Source: JAEHDI01 sp035455185 | Lineage (GTDB): Bacteria > Acidobacteriota > Terriglobia > Bryobacterales > Bryobacteraceae | Length of the DNA stretch: 5,342 bases | NCBI GenBank assembly: GCA_035455185.1 | Contig: DATIFQ010000269.1 | Coordinates: 1 to 5,342 of the forward strand | Reading direction: 5' to 3' | In this document: positions 1 through 5,342 of the stretch, piece after piece | How the letters are laid out: every line of letters starts with the position of its first letter | How positions within the stretch are numbered: the first letter of the stretch is position 1 | The notes under the pieces: model-generated | The model's input: only the letters and a program-made list of their open reading frames with translations | Told to the model about the DNA's origin: nothing | The model's database searches: none | Made by a program: the position numbers and the translations under genes

Positions 1-921
1 CACGCCGATGAGCAAATCCCGCTGGAGAGCCATCAGCTCACCGGAATCATTCTCCAGACGCTTTCCGTATTCCGCGAGCCCGTCGATATTGCGCAGGGCA
101 AGGCGCCGCAGGATGCGGCGTTTGATCATCTTTTCCCGGTAAAGTGAAAAGTCGATGCCGGTGGCCCCGTGCAGAATGGCCAGGATGGCGCCGAACCGCT
201 CTTCGTCGCCGGCTGGCGTTCGCTCCTGTTGCGCGCGTAGGGCATCCGCAATATAAGGGTGCCGGCCAATTCTTACAAGTTCGGAGGCAATGCGTTCGGG
301 CGGCAGAACAAAATCCACGCAGCCGGTGGCCACGGCGGCTTGCGGCATGGAGGCGAACTTCGCGGTGGCCGCGTCCTGCGCAAACGTCACGCCGCCCGCG
401 GCCTTGATGGCTTCCACGCCCGCCGAGCCGTCCGAGCCCGTGCCGGAAAGGATTACCCCGATTGCCCTGCTTCCGCACTGGTCAGCCGCGGACCGCAGGA
501 AGCGGTCGATGGGCATGTGCAATCCCGGTGTTTGCGTACGTGGGGCCAGCTTCAGCGCCCCATATGCGATGGTCAGATCGACGTTTGCCGGTATGACGTA
601 TACATGGTTGGCTTCCACGGGCATGCTATCGGCCGCCTCGCTGACCGGCATGGTGGTGGCTCGCGCAAGAATCTCGGCCAACATGCTGTGGTGCTTTGGA
701 TCGAGATGTTGAATGAATACGATGGCTAAGCCGGTATCGGCGGGCAAATCGGCGAGCAGAAGCCTAAAAACTTCCAACCCGCCCGCGGAGGCGCCAATGC
801 CGGCCACTGGGACGGCCGCCCCTGCCGCACGGCCCCGTTTAGGCGCTTCTTCGGTGAAGTTGCGCCGACCCTCCGATTCCGTGTCCTGCGGGATACCGCC
901 GGGCACTTGCTTTTCGTCCAC
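1..921 (-). CDS. CheB-CheR fusion protein, C-terminal part cut off by window edge
   Basis: 307 residues are visible, from GTG at 921 to the window edge with no stop codon. Residues 1-36 are a charged, poorly conserved leader. The CheB methylesterase domain follows at about 37-220 with the full catalytic triad: Ser45 in GIGASAGG, His72 in FIQHLDP and Asp164 in SGTGSDG. The spacing is close to that of the Salmonella enzyme (Ser164, His190, Asp286). There is no receiver domain in front, as is usual for these fusions. From about 243 the CheR N-terminal helical domain begins (GATGIDFSLY, then the basic KRRILRRLA segment), ending just before the expected FFRE motif. CheB removes methyl groups from, or deamidates, receptor glutamates/glutamines; CheR adds methyl groups using S-adenosylmethionine. 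The CheB block matches that of the upstream fusion protein at 43 of 73 residues (hand alignment), so the two are paralogues. Whether PAS and kinase domains follow cannot be seen. Confidence 0.93.
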   Translation of the reverse strand, partial: MDEKQVPGGIPQDTESEGRRNFTEEAPKRGRAAGAAVPVAGIGASAGGLEVFRLLLADLPADTGLAIVFIQHLDPKHHSMLAEILARATTMPVSEAADSMPVEANHVYVIPANVDLTIAYGALKLAPRTQTPGLHMPIDRFLRSAADQCGSRAIGVILSGTGSDGSAGVEAIKAAGGVTFAQDAATAKFASMPQAAVATGCVDFVLPPERIASELVRIGRHPYIADALRAQQERTPAGDEERFGAILAILHGATGIDFSLYREKMIKRRILRRLALRNIDGLAEYGKRLENDSGELMALQRDLLIGV

Positions 922-927
922 AAAACG

Positions 928-933
928 CCCCTT
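928..933 (-). promoter_or_regulatory. Shine-Dalgarno sequence that fixes the GTG start
   Basis: AAGGGG on the minus strand lies six bases before the GTG at 921-919. An in-frame TGA at 936-934 touches it, so no start further upstream is possible in this frame, and there is no ATG between that stop and the GTG. Together these make the GTG the best start. Confidence 0.6.
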
Positions 934-963
934 TCAACTCCTGACCACCGTACTTACGCTACG

Positions 964-969
964 ATTTTA
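964..969 (-). promoter_or_regulatory. Possible -10 box for the second CheB-CheR gene
   Basis: On the minus strand TAAAAT differs from the TATAAT consensus at one base and would place a transcript start near 957, giving a leader of about 36 bases before the GTG. No convincing -35 hexamer lies 16-18 bases upstream (ACAAAT at 17-base spacing is poor). A promoter here would need an activator or an alternative sigma factor, or the gene could be read through from the upstream kinase genes. Confidence 0.25.
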
Positions 970-982
970 GAACTCGCAGTTC
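970..982. promoter_or_regulatory. Candidate operator: GAACT-N3-AGTTC palindrome
   Basis: GAACT CGC AGTTC is a perfect inverted repeat with a three-base centre. It directly abuts the possible -10 hexamer (964-969) of the downstream gene, where a bound dimeric regulator would block RNA polymerase. It resembles GAAC/GTTC-type boxes such as those of LexA in Gram-positive bacteria (GAAC-N4-GTTC), but its spacing is N5, so I do not assign it to LexA. It occurs once in the window. Confidence 0.3.
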
Positions 983-990
983 AGCAATTT

Positions 991-1016
991 GTGGGCCATA
1001 ACAAATCCCGGCCCAC
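991..1016. repeat. Inverted repeat (7-base arms, 12-base loop) in the intergenic spacer
   Basis: GTGGGCC at 991-997 and GGCCCAC at 1010-1016 are perfect inverted arms around an AT-richer loop. The element lies about 70 bases upstream of the GTG start of the second CheB-CheR gene and upstream of the possible -10 box. It could be a hairpin at the end of the preceding transcript, without a U tract, or a protein-binding site. Evidence is limited to the symmetry. Confidence 0.3.
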
Positions 1017-1138
1017 CGGCAGCGAAAGTCAGCCGAAATTTCTGGGGAAGCACCACGATGAAGAGAGTCAGCGCGATGCCGGCGCCGGGGCCGGGATGAA
1101 AAGGCTGCACCGGTAATGCGGGATTTGCCGACCTGGAT

Positions 1139-1152
1139 CCGGCGATCGCCGG
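1139..1152. repeat. 14-base perfect palindrome just after the short kinase gene
   Basis: The sequence CCGGCGATCGCCGG is its own reverse complement and can be extended to 20 bases with one mismatched pair (1136-1155). It begins about four bases after the kinase stop codon. As RNA it could fold into a short GC stem with a GATC loop. No run of U follows on the minus strand, so it does not qualify as a classic intrinsic terminator. It may slow RNA decay at the end of the message or be chance in GC-rich DNA. Confidence 0.4.
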
Positions 1153-1158
1153 TTCTGC

Positions 1159-1938
1159 TCAATCGGCCGGAGGCAGAGTGAAACAGAATGTCGCCCCCTC
1201 CCCCGGAGTCGATTCCATCCAAATTCGGCCGCCATGCCGCTCGATGGCCTTCTTGCAGAATGCGAGTCCGAGTCCGCTCCCGCGGTGTTCTGTTCCGTGC
1301 AGGCGCTTGAACACGCCGAATATGCGGCCCTCGAATGCCGGGTCTATGGCAGGGCCGTTGTCTTGCACAGAAAATACCCAGTGGAGACCCTCTCGTCTTG
1401 ATGAAATATGTACGCGAGGAGGAGGCGTGCCGCAGAATTCGACGGCATTTCGAATCAGATGATGCAGGACCTTGGCCAGTATTTCGAAGTCTCCGCACAC
1501 CTGCGGCAACGGGTCATGCGTGACGAGTGCGTTCCTTTCTTTTATCTGTCTGTCCGTCGAGAGGAGCGCCTGGCGTAGGACAGCTTCCATGTCCGTCCGG
1601 GAGGCCTGCCGGCCGCCAGCATCCGTGGCCCAGTAGTCCACCACGTCGGTGAGCAGTGATTGCATTCTGGCCGCCCCTTCCTGGATACGCCCCAGGAACA
1701 CGTCAGCATCGGAATCGAGGCGGCCGGCATAGGTCTCGGCCATCAGTTGACTGAACGAGGCTACGTCGCGAAGAGACTCGCGGAGGTTGTGAGCCGCCAT
1801 GGAGACAAACTCCTCAAAGTCCGCGCTCGCTCTTTCCAACTGCCTCCGCACCTCGAGGCATTTCTGCGTTTCCGCGTCGAGCGCCTTGCGCAGGCGTTCG
1901 ACCTCGCCTTCCACCGGATTCTCGCCAGAGTTGCCCAT
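1159..1938 (-). CDS. Short sensor-less histidine kinase with divergent H, N and G1 boxes
   Basis: A 259-residue protein from ATG at 1938; an in-frame TTG at 1944 overlapping the upstream stop codon is the alternative start. The ATG lies two bases beyond that stop and has a weak GGA six bases upstream, so coupled translation is likely. The first 45 or so residues are charged and probably helical (coiled coil); there is no PAS, receiver or membrane segment. The dimerisation/phosphoacceptor domain carries His50 in AAHNLRES, where relatives usually have HDLQEP or HELRTP, so the acidic neighbour of the His is Asn51 and the Pro is Ser55. The ATPase domain has N-box HHLIRNA (His160 in place of the usual first Asn, Asn164 kept), G1 box DNGPAI (Asp193 kept, second Gly replaced by Ala197), FGVFKRLHG, and an intact GSGLGL at 220-225. 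The tail matches the kinase end of the upstream protein at 27 of 39 residues (hand alignment). It may be an active kinase of a divergent clade or a weakened partner subunit. Confidence 0.92.
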   Translation of the reverse strand: MGNSGENPVEGEVERLRKALDAETQKCLEVRRQLERASADFEEFVSMAAHNLRESLRDVASFSQLMAETYAGRLDSDADVFLGRIQEGAARMQSLLTDVVDYWATDAGGRQASRTDMEAVLRQALLSTDRQIKERNALVTHDPLPQVCGDFEILAKVLHHLIRNAVEFCGTPPPRVHISSRREGLHWVFSVQDNGPAIDPAFEGRIFGVFKRLHGTEHRGSGLGLAFCKKAIERHGGRIWMESTPGEGATFCFTLPPAD

Positions 1939-1940
1939 TT

Positions 1941-4900
1941 TCAATCCGCGCGCCTGGGTTCGGGCTCCCTATGTCGGCCGGGAACTGTGAACTTGAACGT
2001 AGCACCGCGCCCTCTTTCCGACTCCACCCAGATCCGCCCACCCTGACGCTCGACAACCTTCTTACAGAGCGCAAGACCGATCCCAGTACCGGGAATTTCG
2101 CTTCCATGCAAGCGTTTGAACATGCCGAACACCCGGTCGGCGTCTTTAGGAGCGATGCCCACTCCGTTGTCCCGCACTGAAAACAGCCATCCTTCCGCAT
2201 CTCTCTCGGCCGAGACGTGGATTCTCGGCGTTTCCTCGCCTCTGTACTTGATCGAATTGGAAATGAGGTTCTGGAAAACTTGCATCAGCATGACCTCTCC
2301 AGCTACCACAGTTGGCAACGAATCGGAGGTCACGATGGCGCCACTGTGCGCGATGGCCGCCTCGAGGTTCGCCAGCACATTGGCGAGAACAGCGCCGCAA
2401 TCGATCGAGGCGAAGCTGTCCTGGTCCCGCTCGGTAACTTCCCAATACCCAAGCAGGGCCTTCAGCAGGGCCTCTATCCTCCGCGCGCCCCCGACGGAAT
2501 AGGAGATGATTGTGTCCGCTTCTTCGCCCAGCTTTCCTTCATACTCCCGCGCCAGGAGCTCAGTAAAGTTCACTACCATCCGTAGAGGTTCCTGCAAGTC
2601 GTGCGTGAGCGCATAGGCAAAATGCTGCACTTCGGCATTGGTCGCCTTGAGTTCTTCCTCAGCTCGCTTACGGTCAGTTATGTCCTCAATCGCGAGGAGG
2701 ATCGTCCGAGCTTGTGCATTCGGATCGAAGATCTCGCTGGCGTTGAGTAGCATCACTTTCCGTCCGACATGTTCAAACTCGTGTGTCACCTCAAAGTCCC
2801 GGAACGTTGAGTGTGCGGGGAGAACATTCTCCAGCAGTTCTCGCAGTCTCGGGATGTTCCATTGTCCGTTTCCCAGGTCCCATATGAGACGCTGCTCGGT
2901 CTCTTCCCGGGAGGTCTGGAAAGTCTGGTAGAAGGTCTTGTTCGCTTTCATGACCTGCAAATTCTGGTTCAGGATCACGAGAGGCTCCCGCACGGTCTCT
3001 ACGATGGCTTCGGCGAAGTCAAGACCGCGCTTTGCCGCATCAATATCGATCAACATCACCACGGCGCCGTCGATCTTCCCGTCTGGCCCCAGGGACGGCA
3101 GGATGCGGAGCGAAAACCAGCGGCCGTGCGAGTCGCGGACATCACGCGGCTTCCGATTGCCGCCCTCCATTGCATCCAACAGTAACCGCCTCAGGTCGGG
3201 CAGTTCCATTTGAGGCTGAAGATCCGTTATCGATCGCCCGACATCGGAGGCGATCAGATTCATCATAGGTTCCATGGCTCGGGTGAAACGGCGAATCCGC
3301 AGGTCTTTGCCAACCATGACCAGGGGTATGCTGATGCTTTCGAGAAGATTCGTCAGATCCCGGTTGACCTGGCTGAATTCCGCGTTACTGATCTTCAGTT
3401 CTTCGTTGAGTGTGTTCAGTTCTTCATTGGCTGATTCCAGCTCTTCTTGCGCGGTTTCCAGTTCTTCGTTGCCCGCCTGCGCCTCTTCGTTCGCTGACCG
3501 AAGCTCTTCAAGGGTAATTGCCTTGTCTTCGAGGATCGATTGCAGGTACTCTTTGGTTGCTGCAAGCTCGCGCCGCAACCGGGCGGTCACATCTTTGTCG
3601 TGTGTCGAGGGCTTGCGCTTTGTTGGTGGGCTACCGTTCGGCTCGGCGTCTTCGAACAGGACCAGGAAATACCGTTTTTTGACAGAGGACGATCCCCTGA
3701 GCGGGATGACCGTAATTGTGACCTCGGTCAACTGGCCACTGCCTTCGATTCGCATGCCGTCTTCTTTGGCTACGGCATTTCTCTGTCTGGCGGTCTGAAA
3801 CGCCTTACCCAGGCCCGCTACTAAGCCTTCGCGCGCCATTTTCAAGAGGCTATGGGTTGGCTCGCCGGGCGAAAGCTCGAGGTACGGAGCTGTGCGGCCC
3901 CGGACCTGAACAATGTTCATATCCTCGTCAACGATGGCGCCGGGGGGGGCGTGTTCGGCCAGCATTAACCGGTCGGCTTCTCTCTGCACGTCCGGCCCGG
4001 CTCGGCCCTCAGCAATTGTCTCCCGGAAATCCACCACCTTCTTGGTCCGGCGGTCTTCGCTTATGGGCGCCGCCGGCTTACCCGCAGCCGGCAGCACGTG
4101 ATAGATCGTGTGGGTCTTTTCCACGTGATGAAAGGACTCGGACAGCGTGCCGACGTTTTCCGATGGACCGAGTACAAGGAAGCCCGTTGGCTTGAGGGCG
4201 TAATGCAGGATCGACAACACCTTGCGCTGTAATATGGCTCCAAGGTAGATCAGCACGTTACAGCAACTGATCAGGTCCAGCTTGGAGAAAGGCGGGTCCT
4301 GCGTTACGTCGTGCCTCGCAAAAACGCATACGTCACGGATGGTCTTCGTGACCTGGTACCCGCGTTCCGTTCTGGTGAAGAACCGCGCCAATCGCTGCGG
4401 CGACACATGAGCCAACGCGGCGCCCGTGTATGTGCCGGCGCGGGCCTTTTCGATCGCCGTTTCGCTGATATCGGTGGCGAAGACCTCGAACGGAAGGCTC
4501 AGTTCCGCCTTCTCCAGGAATTCCATCAAACAGATGGCGATCGAATAAGCTTCCTCGCCCGTGGAGCACCCAGACACCCAGATTCGGATTGGATCCTCGC
4601 GCCCTCTATTCTCAACCAGCGCGGGGAACACCTCCTTCTTCAGTTCCTCGAAGACCGCTGGTTCCCGAAAGAAGGCAGTGACGGTGATCAGGAAGTCCTC
4701 GCACAACGCCTTGGCTTCGTCGCGGTTCTGCTCGATATCCCGGCTGTAGTCCTCCAGCTTCTCGAATCCGCGGAGGGCCATGCGCCGCTTGATGCGCCGC
4801 TGGAGGGTGCTGTGCTTGTAGTACGTGAAATCCACTCCGGTAGCGCTGCGCAACAGCCGGAATATCTTCTTCAGTTCTGCTTCCCCCGGCTGCTCAGTCG

Positions 4901-5342
4901 CCTTCTGAGGCTCGATCGGGACATGGGAATCGCGTGCGATGGCCGCCAGTTGCCGCGCGATTCCGGCCGGCGGCAGCACAAAATCAGCTACACCCGCAGC
5001 GATGGCGCTTCGCGGCATGCCGTCGAACTTCGCCGATCCGATCTCCTGAACAAACGTAGTGCCACCTGCGGCCTTTATCGCCCGTAGGCCCAGAGTTCCA
5101 TCCGACGCGGTCCCCGAGAGAACGACGCCGATGGCTTTGGCGCCCCTATCGCGGGCCAGGTACTCAAGAAAGACATCGATTGGCACGTTCCGGCCGGCAT
5201 CCACTCGGGGCGTGGTATGGAGGACTCCACCGGAGATGGCCAAATTGCGACCCGGCGGAATCACGTGGACGTGATTAGCCTCGGCGAGGATATCGCCTCT
5301 CACCTCGGCGACGGGCATCTTGCTCGCCCTGGAAAGCAACTC
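1941..5342 (-). CDS. CheB-CheR-PAS-histidine kinase fusion protein, N-terminus cut off by window edge
   Basis: The frame is open to the window edge, so the start and roughly the first 80 residues (including the CheB Ser and His) are missing. The second CheB domain in this window gives the comparison. Residues are counted from the codon at 5342-5340. The end of the CheB methylesterase domain spans 1-135, with the catalytic Asp81 in SGTASDG. CheR follows: a helical N-domain (about 153-212), FFRE at 224-227, the S-adenosylmethionine loop GCSTGEEAYS at 258-267, Asp291 in FATDIS, and CCNVLIYL from 360, where most relatives have Arg in place of the second Cys. Next come a PAS-like domain (about 455-566), a Glu-rich coiled coil (584-666) and two PAS domains (667-770, 774-891). 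The kinase core has the phospho-acceptor His914 in THDLQEPLR, N-box Asn1025 and Asn1029, Asp1058-Asn-Gly, FGMFKRLHG, and GTGIGL at 1085-1090. All key kinase residues are present. No membrane segment is seen, so it is probably cytoplasmic. The family is known; the substrate and signal are not. Confidence 0.95.
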   Translation of the reverse strand, partial: ELLSRASKMPVAEVRGDILAEANHVHVIPPGRNLAISGGVLHTTPRVDAGRNVPIDVFLEYLARDRGAKAIGVVLSGTASDGTLGLRAIKAAGGTTFVQEIGSAKFDGMPRSAIAAGVADFVLPPAGIARQLAAIARDSHVPIEPQKATEQPGEAELKKIFRLLRSATGVDFTYYKHSTLQRRIKRRMALRGFEKLEDYSRDIEQNRDEAKALCEDFLITVTAFFREPAVFEELKKEVFPALVENRGREDPIRIWVSGCSTGEEAYSIAICLMEFLEKAELSLPFEVFATDISETAIEKARAGTYTGAALAHVSPQRLARFFTRTERGYQVTKTIRDVCVFARHDVTQDPPFSKLDLISCCNVLIYLGAILQRKVLSILHYALKPTGFLVLGPSENVGTLSESFHHVEKTHTIYHVLPAAGKPAAPISEDRRTKKVVDFRETIAEGRAGPDVQREADRLMLAEHAPPGAIVDEDMNIVQVRGRTAPYLELSPGEPTHSLLKMAREGLVAGLGKAFQTARQRNAVAKEDGMRIEGSGQLTEVTITVIPLRGSSSVKKRYFLVLFEDAEPNGSPPTKRKPSTHDKDVTARLRRELAATKEYLQSILEDKAITLEELRSANEEAQAGNEELETAQEELESANEELNTLNEELKISNAEFSQVNRDLTNLLESISIPLVMVGKDLRIRRFTRAMEPMMNLIASDVGRSITDLQPQMELPDLRRLLLDAMEGGNRKPRDVRDSHGRWFSLRILPSLGPDGKIDGAVVMLIDIDAAKRGLDFAEAIVETVREPLVILNQNLQVMKANKTFYQTFQTSREETEQRLIWDLGNGQWNIPRLRELLENVLPAHSTFRDFEVTHEFEHVGRKVMLLNASEIFDPNAQARTILLAIEDITDRKRAEEELKATNAEVQHFAYALTHDLQEPLRMVVNFTELLAREYEGKLGEEADTIISYSVGGARRIEALLKALLGYWEVTERDQDSFASIDCGAVLANVLANLEAAIAHSGAIVTSDSLPTVVAGEVMLMQVFQNLISNSIKYRGEETPRIHVSAERDAEGWLFSVRDNGVGIAPKDADRVFGMFKRLHGSEIPGTGIGLALCKKVVERQGGRIWVESERGRGATFKFTVPGRHREPEPRRAD
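3399..3509 (-). repeat. Coding heptad repeat: six Glu-Glu pairs every seven residues in the coiled coil of the large fusion protein
   Basis: Within the linker between the first PAS-like domain and the second PAS domain, Glu-Glu pairs fall at residues 612/613, 619/620, 626/627, 633/634, 640/641 and 647/648. This is an exact 21-base period, mostly in the form Asn-Glu-Glu-Leu. Such a run predicts a continuous helix that forms a parallel coiled coil and would dimerise the protein and pass signals between domains. The pairs at 612, 619 and 633 are followed three residues after the second Glu by Ser or Ala, which is the Glx-Glx-X-X-Ala/Ser pattern of chemoreceptor methylation sites. A related coiled coil is common in CheB-CheR fusions. 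Its use as a methylation site is my inference. Confidence 0.8.

Noticed and set aside
47..478. 143-codon minus-strand frame with Arg/Gly/His-rich translation
   Set aside because: It overlaps the CheB frame that shows the catalytic Asp and the CheR start. It is an out-of-frame shadow of the edge-truncated gene.
1139..1152. Intrinsic terminator after the short kinase
   Set aside because: The stem is short and no U tract follows on the transcribed strand.
967..1158. 63 codons open in frame after the kinase TGA, including a hydrophobic stretch (IALTLFIVV), ending at TAA
   Set aside because: The kinase ends at the normal end of its ATPase domain, there is no start codon with a Shine-Dalgarno sequence, and an open stretch of this length is not surprising in GC-rich DNA. 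Read-through or a small membrane protein is unsupported.
959..1498. 179-codon minus-strand frame extending past the short kinase
   Set aside because: It is a different frame over the conserved ATPase domain, is Arg-rich and has no motifs. The kinase frame explains the DNA.
3274..3798. 174-codon plus-strand frame rich in serine
   Set aside because: The serine runs are the antisense reading of the Glu-rich coiled-coil codons (GAA/GAG read as TTC/CTC and shifted to TCT/TCC). This is a shadow of the real gene.
4311..5087. 258-codon open frame on the plus strand
   Set aside because: It lies wholly antisense to the conserved CheB-CheR region, has no recognisable domain, and long antisense frames are expected in GC-rich coding DNA.

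Overview
The window looks like chromosomal DNA from a GC-rich free-living bacterium. The gene content fits lineages rich in stand-alone CheB-CheR fusion proteins, such as Acidobacteriota or some Proteobacteria. An Acidobacteriota-like origin is only a guess from protein style. All credible genes lie on the minus strand and read from high to low coordinates. There are no RNA genes, insertion sequences, CRISPR arrays or plus-strand genes that I can support.

Layout in the direction of transcription. (1) 5342 to 1941: a very large signalling protein, cut at its N-terminus by the window edge, running CheB methylesterase, CheR methyltransferase, PAS-like domain, glutamate-rich coiled coil, two PAS domains, and a complete histidine kinase core. 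(2) 1938 to 1159: a short histidine kinase with no sensor domain, starting two bases after the stop of gene 1 and so probably translationally coupled to it. Its ATP-binding half is a close paralogue of the C-terminus of gene 1, but several signature residues differ. (3) A 237-base spacer, 1158 to 922, with three palindromic elements, a possible -10 box and a clear Shine-Dalgarno sequence. (4) 921 to 1: a second CheB-CheR protein starting at GTG and cut at its C-terminal side by the window edge. The complete CheB catalytic triad is visible.

Together these form a cluster of receptor-modification enzymes and kinases with no receptor (MCP), CheA or CheW in view. The large protein carries methylation, demethylation/deamidation, sensing and kinase modules in one chain. 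Its coiled coil carries six Glu-Glu pairs spaced exactly seven residues apart, three of them fitting the methylation-site pattern of chemoreceptors. This raises the idea, which is inference only, that the protein is its own methylation substrate. The short kinase could pair with the related kinase domain of the large protein. No response regulator is visible, so the output of the system lies outside the window.
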